DNA of 64,000 nucleotides from Bacteroidota bacterium (GCA_018829205.1 JAHJUE010000029.1:62001-126000); one strand, 5' to 3'; shown: positions 18,717-28,200, counted from the first letter of the stretch. A program made the numbers and translations. The notes: a model not told the origin generated them from the sequence alone.

Positions 18717-20297
18717 ATGAAGAAAAGATTTATTCAAATTTTTTTCATTTTGATATTTTGTGTTTCAAACGGCTTAGCCCAGAATAGAGAAATATCAATT
18801 CAATATTTGCAATCTAATTTAGAATTTCTTGCCTCAGATGAACTTGAAGGGAGAGAAGTAACAACACGCGGAGAGAAAATCGCTTCTTTATTTATTGCCC
18901 AGGAATTAAAAAAATACGGTATTAAACCTTTCGGCGATAACGGCAGCTTTTATCAGAATTTTAATTTGATGGTTATTACTAACGACAAAAACAATACGGT
19001 ACTAAAAATAGAAAACGGCAAAGACAATAACGAAGAATTAAAATTTAACGATGAATTCTTACTTAGCAAATCGCCAATGCCCCACGAACTTTACTCAAAT
19101 AAAAAGTATAAGGTTGTATTCGCGGGTTTCGGGGTTGAATCGGATAGAGATAATTACAGCAGTTATAAAAATATTGACGTCAGCGGAAAAATTGTTGTTG
19201 TGCTTCCGGGAACCCCGTTGGAAAGCCAAAATCATTTTGGTTTAATGGCTTTAAAAAAACTGAAAGAAAATATAGCGTCTCAAAAAGGCGCGGCGGCAAT
19301 TATTCATTTATTAGGAACAGAAACCGCCCTTAAATGGCCTATGATTAAATTTTATATGACAAGTCCTACATTCAAACTTGAAAATGAATTTGAATCGCCA
19401 AATAAAAAAAATATTCCCTCTATTATTGTTTCAAATAAAGGCGCGGAAAAAATATTCATTAATGAATTATTAACTTATGATAAAATCGACAGTGTTTTCA
19501 AAGTGGATGGAATTAAAGCTTGTTTCGAATTAGATAAAGAAATTTATTTAAGTTATGATTTTATTAAAGAAATAAAACCGGCGCGGAATGTTGTCGGGAT
19601 TTTAGAAGGAACCGACGATATTTTAAAACAAGAATTTGTAACAATCGGCGCGCACTATGATCATCTCGGAGCTTACAACGGAAATGTATTTAACGGAGCT
19701 GATGATAACGGATCGGGTACGGTCTCGGTATTGGAACTCGCCAGATTATTAGCAATTGAAAAAACGAATAAGAGATCGATTGTTTTCGCGTTTCATACCG
19801 GGGAAGAAAAAGGATTATTAGGCGCAAAGTATTTAACAGAACATTCCGATAATCTCATTAAAAACGCGGTTGTAAATATTAATCTAGATATGATAGGAAG
19901 GGAGAGTATTGATACAATTTTCAGCGTCGGGTCGGGAAGAATTAGCTCCGAGTTATTAAGTTTAATAGAAGAAATAAATTCGCAAACTGTTAATTTTGTT
20001 CTTGATTATAAGTTCGATCAACCTAACGATCCGCAGAATATATACAACCGAAGCGACCATAAACATTATGCAGATAAAGGAATTCCGGTCGTTTTCTTTT
20101 TTGATGAAATGAATGAAGATTATCACAAACCTACAGATACAATCGAAAAAATTAATTTTAATAAAATTTATAAGGTTACCGAATTGTCAAAAGCTATTGT
20201 AAATAAAATCGCAAACTTAAATCATAAATTAAAAACAGACAATAATAATGAATTAAATAAAGATAGAACGGAGGGGAAAATTGAAAAGGCAAATTAA
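18717..20297 (+). CDS. Secreted M28 family aminopeptidase with PA-like insert
   Basis: A signal peptide (1-21, ending GLAQ) leads a 526-residue zinc peptidase. The two-zinc site of clan MH is readable: GAHYDHLG, GADDNGSG, TGEEKGLLG, NLDMIG and HKPTDT. Residues about 125-235, starting YKVVFAGFGVE, look like a protease-associated (PA) domain. Such enzymes remove N-terminal residues from peptides outside the cytoplasm. A strong AGGGGGGATA ribosome-binding site precedes the ATG. The 3' end overlaps the C1 peptidase gene by 17 bp, so the two are translationally coupled. It is divergent from the S9 gene, with a 178-208 bp shared promoter region. Confidence 0.92.
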   Translation: MKKRFIQIFFILIFCVSNGLAQNREISIQYLQSNLEFLASDELEGREVTTRGEKIASLFIAQELKKYGIKPFGDNGSFYQNFNLMVITNDKNNTVLKIENGKDNNEELKFNDEFLLSKSPMPHELYSNKKYKVVFAGFGVESDRDNYSSYKNIDVSGKIVVVLPGTPLESQNHFGLMALKKLKENIASQKGAAAIIHLLGTETALKWPMIKFYMTSPTFKLENEFESPNKKNIPSIIVSNKGAEKIFINELLTYDKIDSVFKVDGIKACFELDKEIYLSYDFIKEIKPARNVVGILEGTDDILKQEFVTIGAHYDHLGAYNGNVFNGADDNGSGTVSVLELARLLAIEKTNKRSIVFAFHTGEEKGLLGAKYLTEHSDNLIKNAVVNINLDMIGRESIDTIFSVGSGRISSELLSLIEEINSQTVNFVLDYKFDQPNDPQNIYNRSDHKHYADKGIPVVFFFDEMNEDYHKPTDTIEKINFNKIYKVTELSKAIVNKIANLNHKLKTDNNNELNKDRTEGKIEKAN

Positions 20298-21426
20298 TTA
20301 TAGCATCATTATTATGATGTGCTTATTAACAATAAACAATTTCGCGCAGGAAAATAAAAACGTTCATAAATTTTCAATGCTGTATTCCGTTGAAAATACG
20401 CCGGTAAAAAATCAAAACAGAACAGGAACCTGCTGGTCATTTTCGGCTTCATCATTTCTGGAATCTGAATTAATAAGACTCGGTTTCGGGAATCATGATA
20501 TCTCGGAAATGTTTTTTGTTAGAATGAGCTATCCGCAAAAAGCAGAAAGATATATGCGTTATCAAGGGAATTTTAATTTTGGTCCGGGCGGACAGGCACA
20601 CGATGTAATCAACGTAATAAAAAATTTCGGGATGGTGCCTGAAAGTATTTATCCCGGGATAAATTACGGCGCCGATAATCATGATCATTCCGAACTTGAC
20701 GCCGTACTTGAAGCAATGCTTAATTCGGTAATTAAAACTGCAAAACCAAAAACTACAAAGGTCTGGGATGAGGCTATAAACTCAGTGCTTGATGTTTATC
20801 TAGGCAAGGTTCCCTGCGAGTTCGAATACAACGGTAAAAAATATACGCCAAAAAGTTTTGTAGAGGCTTCCGGTTTTAATCCTGACGATTACATTGAATT
20901 TACATCTTATACAAATTATCCCTTTAATGAAAAAGTAATGCTCGAAGTTCCGGATAACTGGAGCTTTGATTTATATTATAATGTACCGCTCGACGACTTA
21001 ATAAGTATTATGAATAATGCGCTTCAAAACGGTTATTCAATTGAATGGGACGGGGATTCGGGAAAAGATAATTTTTACAGAAAGCAGGGATACGCGGTAA
21101 TTCCCGAAAACGAAAATATCGATATCGACGATATTGAAGAACCTGAAAAAGAAAAAATAATTACTCAGGAAATCAGACAGGAATCATTTGACAACTTTGA
21201 CGTAACCGATGATCATTTAATGCATATAGTCGGACTTGCCGAAAACCAGAACGGCACAAAATTTTATTATACAAAAAATTCATGGGGAACCAAAAGCGGA
21301 AACAAAGATATGAAATATGACGGTTACTGGTATATGTCGGAGTCATATGTAAGACTTAAAACTATAGCATTTATGGTTCATAAAAACGCGGTACCGAAAG
21401 AAATTAAGGAACGTCTTGGTTTTTAA
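20281..21426 (+). CDS. Exported C1 family (PepC/bleomycin hydrolase-like) cysteine peptidase
   Basis: The 381-residue protein has papain-fold catalytic motifs arranged as in PepC/bleomycin hydrolase: C51 in TGTCWSFS, His in HLMHIVGL and Asn in TKNSWGTKSG. Unlike cytoplasmic PepC it starts with a signal-like hydrophobic segment (about 7-22, ending FAQ), so export is likely. The start is TTG, directly preceded by GGAGGGG, inside the end of the upstream M28 gene. An acidic insert (around DIDDIEEPEKEK) precedes the His motif. Together with the M28 gene it forms a two-gene peptidase operon. Confidence 0.88.
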   Translation: MKRQINYSIIIMMCLLTINNFAQENKNVHKFSMLYSVENTPVKNQNRTGTCWSFSASSFLESELIRLGFGNHDISEMFFVRMSYPQKAERYMRYQGNFNFGPGGQAHDVINVIKNFGMVPESIYPGINYGADNHDHSELDAVLEAMLNSVIKTAKPKTTKVWDEAINSVLDVYLGKVPCEFEYNGKKYTPKSFVEASGFNPDDYIEFTSYTNYPFNEKVMLEVPDNWSFDLYYNVPLDDLISIMNNALQNGYSIEWDGDSGKDNFYRKQGYAVIPENENIDIDDIEEPEKEKIITQEIRQESFDNFDVTDDHLMHIVGLAENQNGTKFYYTKNSWGTKSGNKDMKYDGYWYMSESYVRLKTIAFMVHKNAVPKEIKERLGF

Positions 21427-21477
21427 GTAATTAAATTAACAATACATAATTAATACAATAAAATTAACCGGATAAAA

Positions 21478-22314
21478 ATGAACTTAGACATTGTTGCGGC
21501 CGACAAAATTATTGAAAATGCTCTTCTCGAAGATATCGGCACCGGAGATATTTCAACAAATTTTTTAATTGATGAAAACGAGGTTAGATTAGGTTATTTA
21601 AAAGTAAAAGAGTCCGGTATTATTGCAGGACTCCCGATAGCATTTCATGTTTTCAGAAAACTGGATCCTAAATTTTCAGGAATACAAAAAGTTGACGAAG
21701 GTTCAAGAGTAAAAGAAGGAACGGTAATCGCTGAACTTCACGGAACTCTCCGCGCTTTATTAAGCGGTGAAAGAACAGCTCTTAATTTGCTTCAGAGAAT
21801 GTCGGGCATTGCAACAAAAACATTTATTTTCGTTAACGAAATAAAAGGTACAAAAGCTAAAATACTTGATACCCGGAAAACTGCGCCGGGTTTAAGAATT
21901 CTGGATAAATACGCCGTTAAAACCGGCGGCGGCACAAATCACAGGATGGGTTTATATGATATGGTTATGATAAAAGATAATCATATAAAAGCCGCGGGAG
22001 GAATTTACAGAGCTGTTGAGCTCGCGAAAGCTAAAATTAAACCGGGAATTAAAATAGAGGTCGAAACATCAAACATAAAAGAAGTTAACGAAGCCATTGA
22101 GGCCGAAGCTGATATTATTATGCTTGATAATATGTCTGTTGAATTAATGAATGAAGCGGTAAAATTAATTAACGGAAAAGCCGAAGTTGAAGCTTCAGGG
22201 AATATTTCGATTAAAAATGTAAAAGCCGTAGCTGAAACAGGCGTCGATTTTATTTCTGTCGGTGCGTTAACACACTCAGTAAAAGCGTTGGATATTGGGC
22301 AATATTTGCGGTAA
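21478..22314 (+). CDS. nadC: Nicotinate-nucleotide pyrophosphorylase (carboxylating)
   Basis: NadC converts quinolinate and PRPP to nicotinate mononucleotide in de novo NAD synthesis. The 278-residue length fits. Substrate-binding motifs are in place: ERTALNLLQRMSGIAT, DTRKTAPGLR and the following GGGTNHRMGL with MIKDNH, and late EASGNIS and SVGALTHS. It follows the peptidase operon by about 50 bp but is functionally tied to nadA, 164 bp downstream. nadB (aspartate oxidase) is not in the window. Confidence 0.96.
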   Translation: MNLDIVAADKIIENALLEDIGTGDISTNFLIDENEVRLGYLKVKESGIIAGLPIAFHVFRKLDPKFSGIQKVDEGSRVKEGTVIAELHGTLRALLSGERTALNLLQRMSGIATKTFIFVNEIKGTKAKILDTRKTAPGLRILDKYAVKTGGGTNHRMGLYDMVMIKDNHIKAAGGIYRAVELAKAKIKPGIKIEVETSNIKEVNEAIEAEADIIMLDNMSVELMNEAVKLINGKAEVEASGNISIKNVKAVAETGVDFISVGALTHSVKALDIGQYLR

Positions 22315-22360
22315 TTTAAAAAATAATTTTTTGGATTATTTCAAAAGTTGTGAAAACATA

Positions 22361-22393
22361 AAACCTCTGAGGTTTTTAAAACTTCGGAGGTTT
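22361..22393 (+). terminator. Hairpin after nadC
   Basis: AAACCTCTGAGGTTTT and AAAACTTCGGAGGTTT form a long stem with small mismatches, followed by the T-rich CTTATTTT. It sits between nadC and nadA and may limit read-through between them. Confidence 0.7.
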
Positions 22394-22477
22394 CTTATTT
22401 TACAAAATGAAACATATTTATATAAGAGCTTGTTTATAGCTAAACAAGTAATTTATTTTGAAAGGAATGATTAAAAA

Positions 22478-23404
22478 ATGATAAATGAAATTAAAAGATT
22501 AAAAAAAGAAAAAAACGCGGTAATACTGGCTCATAATTATCAAATACCTGAAGTTCAGGATATTGCTGATTTTGTTGGTGATTCCTTGGGTTTATCGCAG
22601 GAAGCAGGCAGAACAAACGCGGATATAATAATTTTCTGCGGCGTTCATTTTATGGCCGAAACCGCTTCAATTATTTCTCCTAATAAAAAAGTATTAATTC
22701 CTGATCTTGAAGCCGGATGCTCTCTTGCGGCAAGTATAAACGCCGAACAGCTGCGCGAATGGAAAGCCGAAAACCCCGAGGCAGTTGTTGTTTCTTATGT
22801 TAATACAACCGCGGAAATAAAAGCTGAAACGGATTACTGCATTACTTCTTCTAACGCTGTAAAAGTTGTAAACTCAATTCCGGCTGATAAAAAAATATTA
22901 TTCCTTCCCGATAAATTTTTAGGGCAGTATGTGCGCGCGGTAACCGGAAGAAATATGGAGATATGGGACGGCGCCTGTCACGTACATGAAAAAATAGGAG
23001 ATATTAATTTTGACGCCGCGAGAGAGGCGCATCCAAGCGCGGATTATTTAATTCATCCCGAATGCGGATGTTCATCTTCATGTATGTTGAAATCAACAAT
23101 GTACGATAACTGCAAAGACATTCATATTTTTTCAACTGAAGGAATGATACATCATGTTGAAACTTCGCCTAAGAATGAATTTGTTGTCGCTACCGAAACA
23201 GGTATATTGCACAGAATGAAAAAACTTGCGCCGGAAAAAGAATTTTATCCCGCTAACGAAAACTCAATCTGCGAATACATGAAAATGATAACAATCGAAA
23301 AGCTTTATAACTCATTATTGAATGATGAGTTTGAAGTGAAAGTCCCCGAAGAAATCGCCGAACGCGCGAGGCTGCCGATTGAAAGAATGCTTGCTATTGT
23401 TTAA
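22478..23404 (+). CDS. nadA: Quinolinate synthase A
   Basis: NadA is the [4Fe-4S] enzyme that condenses iminoaspartate with dihydroxyacetone phosphate to make quinolinate. Candidate cluster cysteines are at about 81 (DLEAGCSLA), 196 (HPECGCSSSC) and 265 (NSICEYMKM). LAHNYQ, GDSLGLS and CGVHFMAETA match the family. The HPECGCSSSC version, with extra cysteines, belongs to the longer-type NadA of about 300-350 residues. AAAGGAATG precedes the ATG. A terminator lies 48 bp downstream. Confidence 0.96.
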   Translation: MINEIKRLKKEKNAVILAHNYQIPEVQDIADFVGDSLGLSQEAGRTNADIIIFCGVHFMAETASIISPNKKVLIPDLEAGCSLAASINAEQLREWKAENPEAVVVSYVNTTAEIKAETDYCITSSNAVKVVNSIPADKKILFLPDKFLGQYVRAVTGRNMEIWDGACHVHEKIGDINFDAAREAHPSADYLIHPECGCSSSCMLKSTMYDNCKDIHIFSTEGMIHHVETSPKNEFVVATETGILHRMKKLAPEKEFYPANENSICEYMKMITIEKLYNSLLNDEFEVKVPEEIAERARLPIERMLAIV

Positions 23405-23451
23405 TTGTTTTTATGAAGTAAAGTTTATCTATATAAACTTTCAAAAATTCT

Positions 23452-23482
23452 AAAAGGGACTAATTTATCAAGTCCCTTTTTA
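23452..23482 (+). terminator. Intrinsic terminator after nadA
   Basis: AAAAGGGACT and AGTCCCTTTT pair around a nine-base loop, followed by T-rich sequence. The A-run before the stem would also let it act on the other strand. Confidence 0.85.
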
Positions 23483-23584
23483 TTATAAAATGACCGTCTT
23501 CTAAATACCCATTAATAAAAAAAACCGTCTTTGTTTAATTCCTATCTTCGTAAAAAACTAAATAAGTAATTAGTGCCGGAACTT

Positions 23585-23797
23585 ATGAAGGACTATCAAA
23601 AAAATAATTTCGAGTTATTAGTAAAATATTACGGCAACGGTCTGTAAGCTAACCATAATTCAACTAATGTAAACAGAGATAAGGTAGCTGCAGTTTCAAG
23701 TTTATCTGCACTTACGTTTTTATCTCACTTGGAAAGTGCCAATATTGTAATAGTAATTTTAGATAAAACATATGGAACCAAAAAAATCACAAAATAG
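23585..23797 (+). pseudogene. Possible gene remnant: reading frame broken by one TAA
   Basis: From the ATG at 23585 the frame runs 20 codons (start MKDYQKNNF), meets TAA at 23645-23647, then continues open for 49 more codons to TAG at 23795. The second part has a hydrophobic stretch (IVIVIL) and reads plausibly as protein. I recognise no family. It could be a decayed small gene or chance. Confidence 0.25.
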
Positions 23798-23929
23798 ATT
23801 TTATTACTTCTGATTTGTCCTGCATAAGATATTTTTTTATTTTAATCACTTAGAAATTTTTTTTAACAATGAAGTTGATACTTATAAAATAATACACCGA
23901 AAATAATTAATAAATTAAGCGGAGTAAAA

Positions 23930-24376
23930 ATGATAAAAATAAATTACCTTTTCATAATACTATTTTCTTTATTATTAATTTCATGCAGCGGTGACGATAA
24001 CCCGACAGAGACCCAATCTCCGTTAAACGGAGAGTGGGAAATTTTTCAATCCGTTGCAGGAGGGTCATCTCCTTATTCCTTAGAGGTTAATCTGAATTTA
24101 ACATTTACCGGAAACAACATAACGGGCACGGGAACTATCATCCATTCAGAAAGCAGCGGGGGCGCTACTTTTACAGTCACAATACAGGATAATATTTCAG
24201 GCACTTATAATGATCCCAGTATAACTGTAACAGCCGCTAATTCTTCCGCGGGAAGCAGTTTTACATATAACGGTAATTGGAATACAAAAAATGTGAACTT
24301 TACGGGAACCGTGACAGTAAATGACGGTAATAATGAATTTACTTATCAAAATGTTTCATTATTTAAAAACGATTAA
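23930..24376 (+). CDS. Small lipoprotein, lipocalin-like beta pattern (unknown function)
   Basis: The 148-residue product has a lipoprotein signal with Cys19 in LLISCSGDD. It then has a run of short beta strands rich in Thr, Ser, Gly and Asn (NGEWEIF, LNLTFTGNNITG, FTGTVTVND). NGEWE-like openings with alternating strands are common in small lipocalin-like lipoproteins of Bacteroidota, but I cannot name a family. It lies 19 bp upstream of another lipoprotein gene on the same strand, likely one operon. Confidence 0.75.
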   Translation: MIKINYLFIILFSLLLISCSGDDNPTETQSPLNGEWEIFQSVAGGSSPYSLEVNLNLTFTGNNITGTGTIIHSESSGGATFTVTIQDNISGTYNDPSITVTAANSSAGSSFTYNGNWNTKNVNFTGTVTVNDGNNEFTYQNVSLFKND

Positions 24377-24395
24377 TAACTAAAGGAACTTCTAT

Positions 24396-25106
24396 ATGAA
24401 TAAATTTAAATATTTTGTTCTGCTGCTGACGGCAATAATTCTTTCATCTTGCGCTCATACCAACGAACTGGCTAAGTATGAAGTAAGAGGAAAGAATATG
24501 TTATATAATCAGAAAGTCGGTCCTCTTGCGCAGATTGTTCAAATAACAACCGTTAGTCAAGAAGATTCAAAAGATGAGGGAAAAAAATCCACAGTCGTTA
24601 GCATACTGGAAGCAGTTGCTTCAATCGGCGCTGATATTATTTCAGAAGATGCAAAGTCAAAATTACAAAAAGATATAAACACGCAAGATATGGTTGGGTA
24701 TGTAACCTCTGGTATGAAAGACGCCCTGCAAAATTATCTTGATATAACTGAAGCGGAATCAATTTCGGATAAACCCGATTTTATTTGCAACATTGTTTTG
24801 GAAACTTGCGAACTTAGAATAAGCAAAAATCAGATTAATGTTTTAGTCAGCGCAACAGGAACAATTATTGACCGTGCTTCCGGCGGAATTGTATGGGATA
24901 ATACCGAAACAATTACAAAACCGGTGAAATCAAATTATAATACTCAGTCTACAACTAAAATTGAAGAAGACGCTATCAATTTACTTCAGCTTACTTCCTT
25001 AAAAGCGGATGAGTTAAACAGAATAATCGGCGCCACTGTCGATGACGCTGGTTATGAAATGGCTGAAACTTTAAGAAAAGATATTGCGGAAATGAATAAA
25101 AAATAA
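24396..25106 (+). CDS. Lipoprotein of unknown function
   Basis: The 236-residue protein has a lipoprotein signal with Cys19 in LSSCAHT. The mature part has a Val/Ile-rich strand region followed by amphipathic helices (ILEAVASIGADIISEDAKSK, and DAINLLQLTSLKADELNRI near the end). The segment with VLVSATGTIIDRASGGIVWDN resembles the strand pattern of outer-membrane-associated lipoproteins that oligomerise, but I cannot assign a family. AAAGGA lies upstream of the ATG. A bidirectional terminator follows at 25114-25160. Confidence 0.75.
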   Translation: MNKFKYFVLLLTAIILSSCAHTNELAKYEVRGKNMLYNQKVGPLAQIVQITTVSQEDSKDEGKKSTVVSILEAVASIGADIISEDAKSKLQKDINTQDMVGYVTSGMKDALQNYLDITEAESISDKPDFICNIVLETCELRISKNQINVLVSATGTIIDRASGGIVWDNTETITKPVKSNYNTQSTTKIEEDAINLLQLTSLKADELNRIIGATVDDAGYEMAETLRKDIAEMNKK

Positions 25107-25113
25107 TTTTAAA

Positions 25114-25160
25114 AGTCGGGATTTGATAAACGTTCAGGGCAATAATATCAAATCCCGACT
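25114..25160. terminator. Bidirectional terminator between convergent genes
   Basis: AGTCGGGATTTGAT (25114-25127) and ATCAAATCCCGACT (25147-25160) form a perfect 14-bp stem between the lipoprotein gene and the convergent cytochrome gene. Confidence 0.85.
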
Positions 25161-25164
25161 AAGT

Positions 25165-26166
25165 TTAATTCCTGAACTCAGCTCCTGCCTCGGTAAATCT
25201 TTCCACCATATGATTAACAGGTTTTAATGTTTTTAAATAAGTGAAAATCGCTTCAAGGTCTTCTTCAGACATTCCCGCGTACATTGTCCAAGGCATCGGA
25301 GTATTAAATTCATCCTTTGCAACCGGAATATATTCGGAACTGTCCGGATCAAAATTCTTAAAACGGGCAATAAAATCATCGCGCGACCAAACGCCGATTC
25401 CCGTTTCTATATCAGGGGTAATATTCATTGAGCGGACAGTACCAGACGGCATTTTAAATTCGAAACCTCCGGCGCAATACATTCCGGGCAGGGGCTCTCC
25501 TTTATCCTGCGGTGTATGGCAATCGGCGCAGCCCGCAATATTTACTAAATACTCCCCGTATTTCACCTTATCAGTTTTGTTAACTTCATCTGCCGGAATA
25601 TACTTTTCCGGCGGGATTGTTTTTACTATAAAATTTAGTGGGAAATTTAAACTGCTTTCGTCCACAGCGTTTTCAATCGGTTGAAGTGATCTAATGTACG
25701 CAACAATAGAGTATAAATCTTCCTGAGTTAAATTATTATAAGAGAGATATGGCATTAAAGGGAAGATTGCTTTATTATCTTTTGTTACTCCGTTTGTAAT
25801 TAATCTCATTAATTCGCCGTCGGTCCATTGCCCAATTCCGGCGGGAGTAATATTTTTCGCGTAAAGCGTTCCGGGTACTCCACCCAAATCTTCACTAAAT
25901 ATTTCACCGCCTTTGCCAAGTGAGCCGGGTACTATCGGTCCGGCGAATTTTGTCCAGTCTCTTTCGGAATGACAATCCATACAAACCGTAACATGATTTG
26001 CGAGATATTCTCCCCGCGCTAGCCTTTCCGGAGTTATTTCTACTTTTACATCTTTGGGCGGCTCTACTTTTGGGTAGGATGAATTAAAATATATAATAAA
26101 AATGATTATGACTAAAATTAATGCTGCTCCCCCGTACAGAAAAAATTTGAGAAATTTTTTCATCAA
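25165..26166 (-). CDS. Membrane-anchored dihaem cytochrome c
   Basis: An N-terminal membrane helix (about 8-28) anchors a periplasmic protein with two haem-binding CxxCH motifs: VCMDCH at 62-66 and GCADCH at 213-217. Each starts a class I cytochrome c domain (about 45-165 and 200-330). The repeated KNITP and MNITPD segments with later Met residues could supply the axial ligands. The pattern resembles the dihaem subunits of alcohol or aldehyde dehydrogenase complexes and other electron-transfer partners, but no dehydrogenase gene is adjacent. 333 residues; ATG start with GGAGG upstream. Confidence 0.9.
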   Translation of the reverse strand: MMKKFLKFFLYGGAALILVIIIFIIYFNSSYPKVEPPKDVKVEITPERLARGEYLANHVTVCMDCHSERDWTKFAGPIVPGSLGKGGEIFSEDLGGVPGTLYAKNITPAGIGQWTDGELMRLITNGVTKDNKAIFPLMPYLSYNNLTQEDLYSIVAYIRSLQPIENAVDESSLNFPLNFIVKTIPPEKYIPADEVNKTDKVKYGEYLVNIAGCADCHTPQDKGEPLPGMYCAGGFEFKMPSGTVRSMNITPDIETGIGVWSRDDFIARFKNFDPDSSEYIPVAKDEFNTPMPWTMYAGMSEEDLEAIFTYLKTLKPVNHMVERFTEAGAEFRN

Positions 26167-26288
26167 TCTTCCTCCATTATTAATAATCCCCGCAGAAAAT
26201 ATCGCATAATTACTAAAAAGACAAGAAGTCCATTGATTTTTTTTATATTTTTATTTGTCCCCGTTTTCAAAACCAAAAAGGAGCTAAA

Positions 26289-27065
26289 ATGAAATTTTTG
26301 CATATTTTATTTATAATTTTTGTTTTTGCATTATTTGCACAAGCACAAAGCAAGAATAAGATAATCGATTTAACATATTCTTTTGATGAGAACACCATTT
26401 TTTGGCCAACCGCGGAGGGATTTAAATTGAATGAAGGATTCCATGGGGTAACCGAAAAAGGTTATTATTATTCTTCAAACGAATTTTCTACGTCCGAGCA
26501 CGGCGGAACTCACCTTGACGCGCCGATTCATTTTTACGAAGGAAAATATTCTTCGGATGAAATTCCGCTTGAGAAATTAATAGGCAGCGCGGTTGTAATT
26601 GACGTTTCCGCAAAATGTGAAAACGATAGAGACTATTTAATCGGCATAAAAGATTTTGAAGAATGGGAAAAAGAAAACGGTAAAATTGCCGAAGGCTCAA
26701 TTGTTTTATTAAAAAGCGGATTCGGAAAATACTGGCCCGATAGAAATAAATATATGGGAACGGACGAACGCGGGGAAGAAGCCGTCGCAAAACTACATTT
26801 TCCAGGTATAAGTGAAGACGGCGCAAAGTGGCTAGTTAAAGAAAGAAAAATTAATGCTGTTGGAATTGACACGCCAAGCATAGATTACGGTCAGTCAAAA
26901 TATTTTAAATCACATGTTGTGCTATGCGGAGCAAACACGCCGATATTTGAAAATGTCGCAAACTTAGATCAGCTTCCGGCAAAAGGATTTAAAGTTATCG
27001 CCCTTCCAATAAAAATTAAAGGAGGCAGCGGCGGTCCGGCTAGAATTGTTGCAATAATTGAATAG
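26289..27065 (+). CDS. Exported cyclase family protein (kynurenine formamidase-like)
   Basis: The 258-residue protein begins with a signal peptide (1-19, ending AQAQ). The body matches the cyclase/kynurenine formamidase fold: it has the metal-binding HGGTHLDAPIHF motif and a later GIDTPSIDYG segment. Known members hydrolyse N-formylkynurenine or isatin, or cyclise small amides, usually with Mn or Zn. Secretion is less common for the family, so its substrate here is open. It is a single gene with AAAAGGAG before the ATG. Confidence 0.87.
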   Translation: MKFLHILFIIFVFALFAQAQSKNKIIDLTYSFDENTIFWPTAEGFKLNEGFHGVTEKGYYYSSNEFSTSEHGGTHLDAPIHFYEGKYSSDEIPLEKLIGSAVVIDVSAKCENDRDYLIGIKDFEEWEKENGKIAEGSIVLLKSGFGKYWPDRNKYMGTDERGEEAVAKLHFPGISEDGAKWLVKERKINAVGIDTPSIDYGQSKYFKSHVVLCGANTPIFENVANLDQLPAKGFKVIALPIKIKGGSGGPARIVAIIE

Positions 27066-27235
27066 ATTAGAGAAATAGATATCATGAATTGACCTCCTTG
27101 AATGCAGGTTTAAAACCAAACTCTAATCATACCAGATCTCTGATTATATTTTAAAAAAATAAATGCTAAAAAATTTTTTTTGTTCGTAGATAGTACATAT
27201 TTTAGTTTCTTATTTTTTAAAACTTAGGTTAGGAA

Positions 27236-28171
27236 ATGACTGATAAAATACTAAAAAAATCACCTGTTATTGATTATATCGCAATCGCATTCGGCGCGTT
27301 TATTATGGCTTTGGGGATTGGGATTTTTCTTGTTGACGCAAAAGTTGTTCCCGGCGGTGTCAGCGGATTAGCTATGGCGTTTCATTACTTATCGGGAAAT
27401 ACACTGCCGGTAGGTTTAATGATTTGGGTTCTTAATGTTCCCCTTTATATATGGGGGGTAAAAGTACTTGGCAAAACATTCGGCGTAAGAACTTTTTACG
27501 GTTTTACATTAAACTCTTTCTTTATCGATTTTCTGCGCGGCGATATTCCGGGTTTTGCGAATATAAGACTTCAGGATTCCGAGACAATGAAGGATTTGGC
27601 ACAAAATGATTTCTTCTTTATGATTCTTATAGGTGCGGTTTTATTGGGAGTTGGATTAGGAATTATTTTTAAATTTAAAGGCACGACTGCGGGATCAGAT
27701 ATTGTTGCGGCAATTATGCAGAAAAAATACGGCGTTAAACCCGGGCAGGCAATTATGTTCGCTGATTTTTTCGTAATTGCTTTTGCAGGGTTTATTATAA
27801 ACCTGAAGGATTTATCTCCAGATAAACCCGCGCTTTCGTTAACTCTTTACGCATTATTTTTATTGTTTGTTTCGGCAAGAATTATTGACATGATTATTGA
27901 CGGGTTTGATTATGCCAGAATGGCTCACATCATTTCCGATAAATATGAAGAAATAGCAAATGTAATTATGGACGATTTAAGCCGAGGTGTAACAATGCTT
28001 AAATCGCGGGGAATTTATAAAAATATTGACCGTGAAGTTATTGTGGCCGTTGTACAACTAAAAGAACTTAGCACATTAATTGAAAAAGTAAAAGCTGTTG
28101 ATCCCGATGCGTTTATTATTGTTAATAATGTACACGAGGTTTTGGGTCAAGGATTCAGAAGAAGAATTTAA
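27236..28171 (+). CDS. YitT family membrane protein (DUF2179)
   Basis: The 311-residue protein has five or six N-terminal membrane helices (about 15-215), with the family's GIFLVDAKVVPGGVSGLAMA and GTTAGSDIVAAIM motifs. A cytoplasmic C-terminal DUF2179 domain of about 80 residues follows (from DYARMAHIISDKYEEI to VLGQGFRRR). Transport is presumed for the family, but the substrate is not established. It is a single gene. Its 170-bp upstream region shows no clear regulatory element. Confidence 0.9.
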   Translation: MTDKILKKSPVIDYIAIAFGAFIMALGIGIFLVDAKVVPGGVSGLAMAFHYLSGNTLPVGLMIWVLNVPLYIWGVKVLGKTFGVRTFYGFTLNSFFIDFLRGDIPGFANIRLQDSETMKDLAQNDFFFMILIGAVLLGVGLGIIFKFKGTTAGSDIVAAIMQKKYGVKPGQAIMFADFFVIAFAGFIINLKDLSPDKPALSLTLYALFLLFVSARIIDMIIDGFDYARMAHIISDKYEEIANVIMDDLSRGVTMLKSRGIYKNIDREVIVAVVQLKELSTLIEKVKAVDPDAFIIVNNVHEVLGQGFRRRI

Positions 28172-28200
28172 CAATTTGAAAAAATAATTTTATAAATTTT

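Larger units (their letters stand above)
23405..23929. other. 525-bp gap without an intact gene
   Basis: After the nadA terminator (23452-23482) this gap holds only AT-rich DNA and one interrupted reading frame (23585-23797, listed separately). I see no tRNA, IS end or strong promoter pattern. The last ~40 bases include AAGCGGAG, the ribosome-binding region of the lipoprotein gene at 23930. Confidence 0.6.

Noticed and set aside
15773-21426. Type IX secretion C-terminal sorting domains on the exported peptidases
   Set aside because: None of the peptidases ends with the extra beta-sandwich and KxxK-type tail of such domains; they end at their catalytic domains or short tails.
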